Assembly: GCA_030673005.1 (NCBI GenBank)
Contig: DAOVFI010000091.1
Span: 1-8,772, forward strand
Reading direction: 5' to 3'
DNA length: 8,772 nucleotides
From: Planctomycetales bacterium
GTDB taxonomy: Bacteria > Planctomycetota > Phycisphaerae > SM23-33
Positions 1 through 5,872 of this stretch are shown piece after piece; the stretch's first letter is position 1, and each line of letters begins with the position of its first letter. Made by a program: the position numbers and the translations under genes. A model generated the notes under the pieces. It saw only the letters and a list, made by a program, of their open reading frames with translations. It was not told where the DNA came from and searched no databases.

Positions 1-10
1 ATTGCAGAAA

Positions 11-40
11 CAGCCCCCGCACCTGTTGGGGGTGAGGCTG
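11..40 (-). terminator. possible terminator hairpin after the feo operon
   Basis: Just after the TAG stop of the last feo-operon gene, CAGCC (11-15) can pair with GGCTG (36-40), and CACC (20-23) with GGTG (31-34). Read on the minus strand, the structure is followed by TTTCT, a weak U-tract. The position fits an intrinsic terminator, but the stem is interrupted and the tract is short, so this is tentative. Confidence 0.35.
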
Positions 41-54
41 TGTTATTGTCGGGG

Positions 55-654
55 CTAAGCCCGTTTTCTGCCAGCAGCGTTCCTGCCGAGAGAATATCCT
101 ATGAAGAACAGAACCGCACCGAACAGAAGCACCAGCACAGAAGCCATGACGATCTGCGTGGTGATCATCATTTTAAAGGCGGTATCGGCCCCCGGCCCCG
201 GTGCGACGACAACCGGCCTCGACGGCGACTCAGCCGGTTTGACCCTTGCAGGTTGTTGTGGGGTCGTGGGTTTTTCTCCGGCTGGCCTGGTTGTCTCGGG
301 TGTTTTTGGCGGTTCGGACGGTTCGGCATCATCTTGGGCCGTCGGGCCTTTCTTCGTTACGGCGTGCCCAGGCCCAGCGTCGAACGTTACAGTGTACGGC
401 ACCTTTGGTATCGGGATATTATCCAGCGTGCCGTCCGGGCCGACCTTGTACTCTTTAATGACCTTGCCGGTCTCTTCTTCCTTCAGGGTGATCTTGTGCC
501 CCGCGCCGGAAGAGCCGTCTGAGAAACCGGCTTCAATGTAGATGGTTCCCGGTTCTTCCCCTTCGTCCACTGACAGCAGGGGTTTGTGTGCCCATGCCGC
601 CGGCGCTAAGACCAACAGTACCGCCGGCACCAGAATCCAAAATCGTGTTTTCAT
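55..654 (-). CDS. putative periplasmic, membrane-anchored accessory protein of the feo operon
   Basis: I do not recognise a named family. The 199-residue product starts with a clear Sec signal peptide (basic MKTR, hydrophobic core, AWA cut site after residue 22), so the mature protein would begin His-Lys-Pro. Residues 23-100 look like a small beta-rich domain (TIYIEAGFSDGSS, then GHKITL and a GPDGT turn). Residues 102-155 are a Pro/Thr/Glu-rich linker, 162-190 a single transmembrane helix, and the last ten residues a basic cytoplasmic tail. The start at 654 is preferred over the upstream in-frame start at 702 because the signal peptide begins there and AAAGGA sits upstream; starting at 702 would overlap feoB. 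The gap after feoB is 28 nt, so it should be co-transcribed. By inference it could present Fe2+ to FeoB or bind it periplasmically. An AHK-type mature N-terminus is also seen in some periplasmic nickel/cobalt transport partners, but I see no clear homology. Confidence 0.75.
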   Translation of the reverse strand: MKTRFWILVPAVLLVLAPAAWAHKPLLSVDEGEEPGTIYIEAGFSDGSSGAGHKITLKEEETGKVIKEYKVGPDGTLDNIPIPKVPYTVTFDAGPGHAVTKKGPTAQDDAEPSEPPKTPETTRPAGEKPTTPQQPARVKPAESPSRPVVVAPGPGADTAFKMMITTQIVMASVLVLLFGAVLFFIGYSLGRNAAGRKRA

Positions 655-682
655 TTTCAATTCCTTTACGCTGATATGTTGT

Positions 683-3103
683 TCAACCGAAAATCGCTCC
701 AATCTGAAAGGCTATCGCAGCCAGGATAAACCCGAGAATGATAGGATACACTGCCGTAAAAAACATCCATCTGTAAGAACCGGTTTCCGACTTGACCATA
801 ATCAGGGTGGGGATGCACGGCGGAAACAGGGCGACAAAAATAAGGATGGCCACAGCGTGTCTTTTCGTCCAGTCGGTTTCGGCCGCCCGGATGGACTTGC
901 CCACTTCGCCGCTTCTGCCTTCTTCGGCGCTGTAAATCGTTCCCAACGTGCCAACGAGGTTCTCTTTGGCTGCAAAGGAACTGGTAATCGCGATATTCAT
1001 CCGCCAGTTGAAACCCGCCAGTTGAGTAACCGGTTCCAGGGACCGGCCGAATCTACCGGCATAACTGTCGCGGACCATTTCTTTCCTTCGCTTGAACTTC
1101 AGTTTTTTAACCGTTCCGGCGAATTTCCTCAACGCACGTGCGGCTTTTCCGGCATCTCTGTCGATTTTACCCTCTGCATCCCTTCCCCTGTTGGCGAGGA
1201 GAAAGAACTCGCGGTTTTGTGATTCGAAGGTCCTTGTCAGGCGACGAAGTTCCGAATTATTATCACCAACGGCCAGTTTTTCCTCTTTGTAACGCTGCTG
1301 GAACCGGAGGTACTCGATGAGGTTGTTACCCTGTAAGGCCCCGGCATAGCGGTTATCCGTACCGAGCTTTTTCACGAGAGTGTCCCTGGCTGAGACCATT
1401 CGCAGATCGTATTGGACTTCGCGTTTGGTCCCGATACCGGGGAAGGTTACAAAGAACCACACCAGGATCATTACCGCCACCACAACGGTCAGGATTTTCC
1501 TGAGGAACAGCCAGACGCGCTCGATGGCCCGCCGTAAGACTCCGCCGACAGTGGGCAGGTGATAAGCAGGCAACTCCAACACGAAAGGCGCCGTTTCGCC
1601 CCTTACCAGGTGCCGGCTGAAGACCTTCGCCACAAGCAAAGCCACGATGAAACTGAACACGGAGACGGAGTACAAAGCCAGACCCTTGTGTGAAGCGAAG
1701 AAGATTCCCACGATCAGTATGTAAAATGGAATCTTGGCCATACAGTTCATCAGGGGCATGATGAGAATGGTTGTGAGTCGCGCCTTCTGGTCTTTCATGG
1801 CACGGGTGGCCATGATCCCGGGTATGGCGCAGCCTCCGACGATCACGCCGCCCAGGAGCATCGGAAGCGTGGATTGGCCGTGCAGGCCGAAGCCTCTCAA
1901 CAGGCGGTCGAGAATAAAGGCGATCCGCGCCATGTAGCCGCTGTCTTCGAAGATCGCCAGCAGGGCAAAAAGTACGAAAAAGATCGGCAGGTAATAGAGA
2001 ATAGCAATAACGCCGCCGATTATCCCGTCGGTTACCAACGACTGGAAAATTCCGTCGCGCAAGAGGTCCGACGAGGTAAAAAGTCCGGCGATGGGTTCGC
2101 CCAATCGTTGAGTGTAAGGAAAGCACCAGTTCGCCAGTTTTGTCCCAAGACCCATGGTGATTTCGTAAAAGCCGAAGAGCACCGCCGCCAGGATGATTGG
2201 CCCGGCGAGGCGATGGAGCACAACCGCGTCAATTTTATCGGTAAGTGTTCGTCTGTCCGCTTTGTCCCTGCTCACACAATCGTCCATAATCCTCGCCGCT
2301 GTCCGGTAACGCCGGGCAGCGATGATCTTTTCGGGTGATTTGCCGTGTTCCTCGACGAATTCCCGCCGCAGCCGATCGACGGAATCGCACAATTGCTGGC
2401 CGGTTTCATCGTGGGTGTGATGGAGTAGAATCCGCCTTGCCTCGGCGTCGTTTTCCATCAATTTCACAGCCAGCCAGCGGGCTGAAAAGTCCTCCATGAG
2501 GTGCTCACGCGAGCGGAGCTGCGTCTCCAACCGGACCAGGATAGGCTCCAGGCCTCCGCCGTAGTCCATCCGCCACTGAGCCGGATGATGGTCGGTTCTC
2601 TCGCAGGTTTCCACAATCGCCCGCTTCAGTTCGGCCCGTCCCTTGCCCCTCTTGCCGACGGTCGGCACCACCGGCACGTCCAGCGCCGCGCTGAGCCTTT
2701 GGGTGTCAATCTTAAACCCGCGTCTGCGAGCGACGTCCATCATGTTCAGGCACAGCACCAGGGGTATGTCCATTTCGCGTAGTTGAAAGGCCAGATAGAG
2801 GTTGCGTTCCAGGTTGGATGCGTCAATCACCACGACCACGATTTCGGGCTGTTCCAGCAGGATGAAATCGCGGGCAATTCGTTCTTCCTGTGTGTAGGAG
2901 GTGAGGCTGTAGGTGCCGGGCAGATCGACAACCTCGATTTTTCCGTCGTCGTAGCGGTAGTCGCCCCATTTCTTCTCGACCGTAACGCCGGGGAAATTAG
3001 CCACGTGCTGGCGGGCGCCGGTGAGCATATTAAATATCGTGGACTTGCCCGAATTGGGCTGGCCGGCCAGACCTACGAGGATGTCCCTGTGGCCGTGCTT
3101 CAC
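683..3103 (-). CDS. feoB: ferrous iron transport protein B (GTP-dependent Fe2+ permease)
   Basis: FeoB moves Fe2+ across the cytoplasmic membrane. The N-terminal G domain has a P-loop GQPNSGKST (14-22), switch I FPGVTVEKK (37-45), G3 DLPG (60-63) and G4 NMMD (120-123). A helical GDI-like region follows (about 170-290). The membrane part has both gate motifs: GGCAIPG (423-429, Cys425) and PLMNCMAKIP (450-459, Cys454). The conserved ARIAF...GLHG stretch lies near 392-409, and a C-terminal FPPC (Cys763) near the last helices. At 806 residues it is longer than E. coli FeoB (773), mainly because of a charged segment at about 558-679 between the helix at 530-556 and the conserved SYAGRFG. The start is GTG at 3103, sharing GTGA with the stop of the upstream feoA, which implies translational coupling. 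Identification is very secure; the role of the insert is unknown. Confidence 0.97.
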   Translation of the reverse strand: MKHGHRDILVGLAGQPNSGKSTIFNMLTGARQHVANFPGVTVEKKWGDYRYDDGKIEVVDLPGTYSLTSYTQEERIARDFILLEQPEIVVVVIDASNLERNLYLAFQLREMDIPLVLCLNMMDVARRRGFKIDTQRLSAALDVPVVPTVGKRGKGRAELKRAIVETCERTDHHPAQWRMDYGGGLEPILVRLETQLRSREHLMEDFSARWLAVKLMENDAEARRILLHHTHDETGQQLCDSVDRLRREFVEEHGKSPEKIIAARRYRTAARIMDDCVSRDKADRRTLTDKIDAVVLHRLAGPIILAAVLFGFYEITMGLGTKLANWCFPYTQRLGEPIAGLFTSSDLLRDGIFQSLVTDGIIGGVIAILYYLPIFFVLFALLAIFEDSGYMARIAFILDRLLRGFGLHGQSTLPMLLGGVIVGGCAIPGIMATRAMKDQKARLTTILIMPLMNCMAKIPFYILIVGIFFASHKGLALYSVSVFSFIVALLVAKVFSRHLVRGETAPFVLELPAYHLPTVGGVLRRAIERVWLFLRKILTVVVAVMILVWFFVTFPGIGTKREVQYDLRMVSARDTLVKKLGTDNRYAGALQGNNLIEYLRFQQRYKEEKLAVGDNNSELRRLTRTFESQNREFFLLANRGRDAEGKIDRDAGKAARALRKFAGTVKKLKFKRRKEMVRDSYAGRFGRSLEPVTQLAGFNWRMNIAITSSFAAKENLVGTLGTIYSAEEGRSGEVGKSIRAAETDWTKRHAVAILIFVALFPPCIPTLIMVKSETGSYRWMFFTAVYPIILGFILAAIAFQIGAIFG

Positions 3104-3324
3104 TCCGTTTTCACCTCGATCCCCTTGGCTTCGTTACGTCTAATCGCCACCAGGTATCCCTTAATCTTGATGTCGATTGGGTCCTTCAGGGGAGCATTGC
3201 GGACTACTTTGACCCGTGTGCCATCGACAAATCCCATGTCCAGCAGTCGCTGCATCTCGGCTCCTTCCAGATGCAAGTCCACAACCGTAACTTCCTGTCC
3301 GGCGGGAACCTCGTCGAGAGTCAT
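3100..3324 (-). CDS. feoA: FeoA-domain protein (copy adjacent to feoB)
   Basis: This 74-residue protein is a complete FeoA, a small SH3-like cytoplasmic partner needed for FeoB-dependent Fe2+ uptake. The family pattern is clear: an opening PAGQEVTVVDL, the helix MQRLLDMGFVDGTRV, the strand VKVVRNAPLKDP, then the closing LVAIRRNEAKGIEV. Length is typical. The ATG at 3324 is preceded by GGAG about 10 nt upstream. Its TGA overlaps the GTG start of feoB by four bases (GTGA), so the two proteins are likely made in coupled amounts. It lies 40 nt after a second, diverged FeoA gene. Confidence 0.94.
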   Translation of the reverse strand: MTLDEVPAGQEVTVVDLHLEGAEMQRLLDMGFVDGTRVKVVRNAPLKDPIDIKIKGYLVAIRRNEAKGIEVKTE

Positions 3325-3364
3325 AACTGTAATGCTCCAAATGGGTTGTGAGGATATCTAACCG

Positions 3365-3682
3365 TTACGGATCGATAGTTACCATAATCCCGCTGGTCAT
3401 GCCGTGACCAATCGCCAGGCGGGTTTCGCCCGTAGCCAACAGTGTCGGCCCGCCGGAACCGCCGTTTCTGACTATTTCGATTTCGCATCCAACGTTCAGG
3501 CCCATGCTCACTAAACGTCTTTGGAACTCCCGGCCGCCGGTCAACGCGACCACCGTCACCTTCTTCCCCCGTGGAACACGACTGAGTGGTTGAACCAGCG
3601 GTTTATTCATAGCCTCCTCCAGAATTTTCGATCCTCTTCCCGACTTGCCTTGCAGACCGCAGCCCGTGCCGCATGCAACCAT
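3365..3682 (-). CDS. feoA: second FeoA-domain protein with possible Cys-containing N-terminal extension
   Basis: Residues 29-104 form a canonical FeoA domain: PLSRVPRGKKVTVVAL, the helix REFQRRLVSMGLNVGCEIE, the strand IVRNGGSGGPTLLATG, and the closing TRLAIGHGMTSGIMV. It differs strongly from the feoB-adjacent FeoA, so it is not a recent duplicate. Two starts are plausible. The ATG at 3682 has GGAGG four bases upstream and gives 105 residues with an N-terminal CGTGC motif. The ATG at 3610 has GGAGGAGG directly upstream and gives 81 residues, the usual FeoA size. I list the longer form because its ribosome site is also strong, but the shorter form may be the real or main product. The gene lies between the DtxR-type regulator (93-nt gap) and feoA/feoB. 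It probably binds FeoB or modulates its gating; that is inferred from the family. Confidence 0.88.
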   Translation of the reverse strand: MVACGTGCGLQGKSGRGSKILEEAMNKPLVQPLSRVPRGKKVTVVALTGGREFQRRLVSMGLNVGCEIEIVRNGGSGGPTLLATGETRLAIGHGMTSGIMVTIDP

Positions 3683-3775
3683 AGCCCCTCCGGCCGGACT
3701 TGATCCGACTTGTCGGCTTTGACCGCTGCGGTTGAGGACGCCTCCCTGGCCTCGGCAGGCAGACCGGTCCGATAC

Positions 3776-4234
3776 TCATAACGTGTGTTGCTCACAATAA
3801 GCCGAAAACTTCCCTATCCAGTCCTTTCCGCCCAGCGGGCATTGCCGGGTAAATTCGGCCAGCATGCTCATCCGCTCGAGGACTATGTCATCGACGACGT
3901 GCTCCATCCGGCAGGCATTTTCCTCGGCTTCGGTCAAATCGATGTTTAACACGTCGGTCAGAAACGCCGTCAGTAACTCGTGCTTGTCGAGCACCTTCTG
4001 GGCAAGTTCCTGCCCGTGCGGCGTGAGCGTTACGTACTGATACGGATCGTGGTTAATCAGTCCCTCGTCGGAGAGGTGTTTTAATGCGGTTGTAACGGAT
4101 GACTTGCTGACGTTGGTCGCCGCGGCTATGTCACGTACGCGGGCTACGCCGTCCTGACGAACCAGGACAAGAACGGCCTCGAGGTAATCCTCAAGACGAC
4201 GAGTCAATTTGAAACTCCGCTCTGACATACGCAT
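3776..4234 (-). CDS. DtxR/MntR-family metal-dependent transcriptional regulator
   Basis: This cytoplasmic repressor senses divalent metal and is expected to control its own feo operon. Numbering from the ATG at 4234 (152 residues), a winged helix-turn-helix spans about 14-72, with recognition region VSKSSVTTALKHLSDEGLI (42-60). The dimerisation and metal-binding domain follows. Residues aligning with known ligands are Asp16 and Glu19 (first helix, LEDYLEAV), His85 (KHELL), and Cys108, Glu111 and His112 (ACRMEH). There is no C-terminal SH3 domain, as in MntR. A C-terminal QCPLGG...AYC region adds two cysteines. The reading frame extends to a TTG at 4255 without a ribosome site. The ATG at 4234 has a weak TAGG upstream, and the ATG at 4228 is an alternative. 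It is the first gene of the iron-uptake unit. Confidence 0.92.
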   Translation of the reverse strand: MRMSERSFKLTRRLEDYLEAVLVLVRQDGVARVRDIAAATNVSKSSVTTALKHLSDEGLINHDPYQYVTLTPHGQELAQKVLDKHELLTAFLTDVLNIDLTEAEENACRMEHVVDDIVLERMSMLAEFTRQCPLGGKDWIGKFSAYCEQHTL

Positions 4235-4273
4235 TAAACCTATAACCGAATACAAAAGTACGACTACTCAAAC

Positions 4274-4302
4274 ACTGTACATCTTGTGCAACAACGGGTC
4301 AA
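4274..4302 (-). promoter_or_regulatory. predicted sigma-70-type promoter of the dtxR-feo operon
   Basis: On the minus strand TTGACC (4297-4302) is followed, after exactly 17 nt, by TACAGT (4274-4279), about 40 nt before the regulator's start codon. The -10 box overlaps the self-complementary TGTACA, the centre of an imperfect 20-nt palindrome (about 12 of 20 positions symmetric), which could be an operator for the DtxR-type protein. An A7-GGG-T7 tract (4306-4322) lies just upstream and might act as an UP-like element. The box spacing is read directly; operator function is inference. Confidence 0.5.
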
Positions 4303-4323
4303 GTCAAAAAAAGGGTTTTTTTA

Positions 4324-4428
4324 AGGTACCCGTTCAGGCTGCCATGTTGGAATCTCTTTGCAATACTTTGTAGCAGGCCCGCTAAAGCGGAGGCCTGTTA
4401 CAAAACAAAAACGCCTGAACGGTTACTT
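4324..4428. repeat. inverted repeat enclosing a GC-rich hairpin
   Basis: AGGTACCCGTTCAGGC (4324-4339) and GCCTGAACGGTTACTT (4413-4428) are inverted copies with a perfect 10-bp core. They enclose a strong hairpin at 4368-4403: TTGTAGCAGGC pairs with GCCTGTTACAA (one G.U), and inside it CCGC pairs with GCGG around a TAAA loop. T-rich tracts flank both outer arms. This looks like a small non-coding mobile or REP-like hairpin unit, or a structured terminator. No coding signal overlaps it. Confidence 0.7.
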
Positions 4429-4741
4429 TTTTTCTCTCAAACTTAACGATTTCTTCTGCCCCGAAGGGGCGTCGGATGGTAGCCGGGGGCGTAAGCCCCC
4501 GGTACATAGGGTTTTATGAATATAAGCCCCGAAGGGGCGAAGGAAAAAAACGCAAACTTTTCGGACATTCCAACCTCTCCGGCGCCCCTTCGGGCCTTTT
4601 CGTAACATCTTTTTTTCCGGGGGCTTACGCCCCCGGCTACTGTCCATCAGCCCTTCGGGCTTTTCAGAAATCGGTCAGTTTGAGTTTTTAAGAAATGCGG
4701 AGATTTTACATGCCTCCGGGGGTTGCTGCTTTGTAACAGGC
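4393..4741. repeat. outer 12-bp perfect inverted pair around the palindrome
   Basis: GCCTGTTACAAA (4393-4404) and TTTGTAACAGGC (4730-4741) are exact reverse complements. Their midpoint (about 4567) nearly coincides with the centre of the inner palindrome (about 4560), so they may be the remaining ends of one 349-bp element. The left arm is also part of the hairpin at 4368-4403, so the right arm may instead be half of another copy of that hairpin. Confidence 0.5.
4436..4684. repeat. about 250-bp imperfect palindrome of GC-rich hairpins
   Basis: The two ends, CTCAAACT (4436-4443) and AGTTTGAG (4677-4684), are inverted copies, followed inward by CGATTTCT and AGAAATCG. Next come matching small hairpins, GCCCC-GAA-GGGGC (4458-4470) and AGCCC-TTC-GGGCT (4649-4661). 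Then come 23-bp perfect inverted arms (4480-4502 and 4617-4639), each itself the hairpin CCGGGGGC-GTAA-GCCCCCGG or its complement. A further inner hairpin pair lies at 4526-4538 and 4584-4595. The arms are diverged between these blocks. There is no transposase, so it resembles a MITE-like or REP-like non-autonomous repeat. Confidence 0.8.
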
Positions 4742-4810
4742 TGTTTGACGGGTGGCATGATCAAGTGAGCCGAAGTACGTGTTTGGTCCCAAGCCCGTCA
4801 GGGTGATACA

Positions 4811-4843
4811 CCTGCCTGCCTGCTTGCCTACCGGCAGACAGGC
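4811..4843. repeat. CCTG-rich hairpin downstream of the ABC permease genes
   Basis: GCCTGCTTGCC (4818-4828) pairs with GGCAGACAGGC (4833-4843) around a TACC loop, with one wobble and one mismatch. It is preceded by tandem CCTG units from 4811. It lies about 50 nt past the permease stop and could slow transcription or protect the mRNA end, but no U-tract follows on the minus strand, so it is not a standard intrinsic terminator. It looks more like a dispersed short palindrome. Confidence 0.55.
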
Positions 4844-4894
4844 GCTGCGATCCGGATTGACCGTGCCGCAGGTCAAAATACGTCGGACTGAGTG

Positions 4895-5872
4895 CTATCC
4901 TTTTATTCCGCCGATGTTGATACCCTTGATGAAGTATTTCTGCCCGATTACGAAGGCTATCAGCAGTGGTATAATGTCCAGGATGGACGCAGCCATCATA
5001 AGCGTCCACTCAGTCTGGTGTACGCTCTGGAATGACCGGATCAGGATAGTCAGAGGCATGATCTCCTGATGGTATGTAACGATCAGCGGCCAGAGGTATG
5101 CTCTCCATGCGCCCATGAAGGTGAAGATTCCCAGTGTCGCCAGCGCCGGCTTGCTCAAGGGCATCATGATGTTCCAGTAGATGCCCCATGTGCTGCACCC
5201 GTCGATTCTGGCGGCCTCTTCGTAGTCTTTCTCGATGGACATGAAGAACTGCCGGAGCATGAATGTGCCGTAGGCGGTGAACATCCCCGGCACGATTAGG
5301 GTGAAGTAACTGTCCAGCCCGACGGGCCTGCCGACATAGACGCTTTGATACATGTAATAACTTTGCGAAAAGATAGCCACGTTGGCTCCGGTCAGCCAGC
5401 TCAAAGCCCCGTCGAGCAGGATCGGCATCTGGCTTGTAAGGATAAACACCGGGATCATCGTAACCGAGCCGGGGATCATCATTGTCGCCAGGTACGCCAT
5501 GAACAGTTTGTCGCGTCCGGGGAATTTAAGGCGGGCAAATGCGAAGGCCGCCAGTGAAGAGGTGAAGACCTGCCCGAACGTAACACAGCCCGCTATGATG
5601 ATCGTGTTGACATACGCCCGTCCGAACGGGACCGCCTCAACGGCCTTGCCGAAGTTGTCGAGTTTCGGGAACGATTCCGGCACCAGCCATCTGAGTACGC
5701 CCGTCTCCTCGGCGGAGATAAAAACGTGCTGCGGGTCAATGAAAGCCGTTCTTATCATCCAGACAAACGGGAAGATCATTGATAACGCCAGCAGCGACAG
5801 GAAGACGTAGGTTACCACCGTTGTCAGGCTGATCGGGGCGCGTTGTCGTTTAAGTGTGATTGCCTCATCCAT
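4895..5872 (-). CDS. carbohydrate ABC transporter permease, MalG/UgpE type
   Basis: This 325-residue inner-membrane subunit is the second of a permease pair for a sugar-type ABC importer. Family landmarks run in order: a first transmembrane helix at 16-40, FGRAYVNT (83-90), LAAFAFARLKFPGRD (107-121), MMIPGSVTMIPVFIL (131-145), and the cytoplasmic ATPase-docking EAA loop EEAARIDG...MMP (218-238). GAWRAYLWPL (254-263) and the family-typical C-terminus GGIKG complete it. About 25-30 residues between the third and fourth helices (about 147-185) look longer than usual. Its ATG overlaps the end of the upstream permease by 8 nt, so translation is probably coupled. Substrate cannot be read from sequence; a sugar, oligosaccharide or sugar derivative is likely from the family. 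Confidence 0.93.
   Translation of the reverse strand: MDEAITLKRQRAPISLTTVVTYVFLSLLALSMIFPFVWMIRTAFIDPQHVFISAEETGVLRWLVPESFPKLDNFGKAVEAVPFGRAYVNTIIIAGCVTFGQVFTSSLAAFAFARLKFPGRDKLFMAYLATMMIPGSVTMIPVFILTSQMPILLDGALSWLTGANVAIFSQSYYMYQSVYVGRPVGLDSYFTLIVPGMFTAYGTFMLRQFFMSIEKDYEEAARIDGCSTWGIYWNIMMPLSKPALATLGIFTFMGAWRAYLWPLIVTYHQEIMPLTILIRSFQSVHQTEWTLMMAASILDIIPLLIAFVIGQKYFIKGINIGGIKG

Larger units (their letters stand above)
4256..4894. other. gene-free, repeat-rich intergenic region
   Basis: I see no credible gene in these roughly 640 bases between the permease stop and the regulator. Open frames on both strands around 4423-4691 arise from the palindrome itself: they read low-complexity Gly/Pro/Arg/Lys translations of GC-rich hairpins and lack convincing ribosome sites. 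The region holds the predicted dtxR promoter at its left end, then nested inverted repeats and hairpins that are listed separately. The stretch 4742-4810 shows only a 7-bp inverted pair, TGACGGG (4746-4752) and CCCGTCA (4794-4800). Confidence 0.75.

Noticed and set aside
40..541. Plus-strand open frames opposite the last feo-operon gene
   Set aside because: They are shadows of the minus-strand gene, whose signal peptide, linker and anchor make a coherent protein.
655..702. Upstream start of the periplasmic accessory protein
   Set aside because: It would overlap the end of feoB and put 16 residues in front of a clear signal peptide; the internal ATG has its own ribosome site.
542..1222. Long plus-strand open frame opposite feoB
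   Set aside because: Its translation has no recognisable domain and it lies fully antisense to well-conserved FeoB coding sequence.
3607..3795. 62-residue minus-strand frame between the regulator and the first feoA, ending in an ATGA overlap with the 3610 start
   Set aside because: Its GTG start lies inside the regulator gene without a good ribosome site, and the Ala/Arg-rich product has no recognisable feature. The overlap is suggestive but not enough.
4235..4255. Upstream TTG start of the DtxR-family gene
   Set aside because: No ribosome site precedes it, and the added residues do not belong to the family's N-terminus.
4458..4661. CRISPR-like array
   Set aside because: The repeated hairpins are inverted, of different types and irregularly spaced, with no set of equal-length spacers and no cas genes.
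4423..4691. Overlapping open frames on both strands in the intergenic region
   Set aside because: They exist because the palindrome reads similarly on both strands; the products are low-complexity translations of hairpins.
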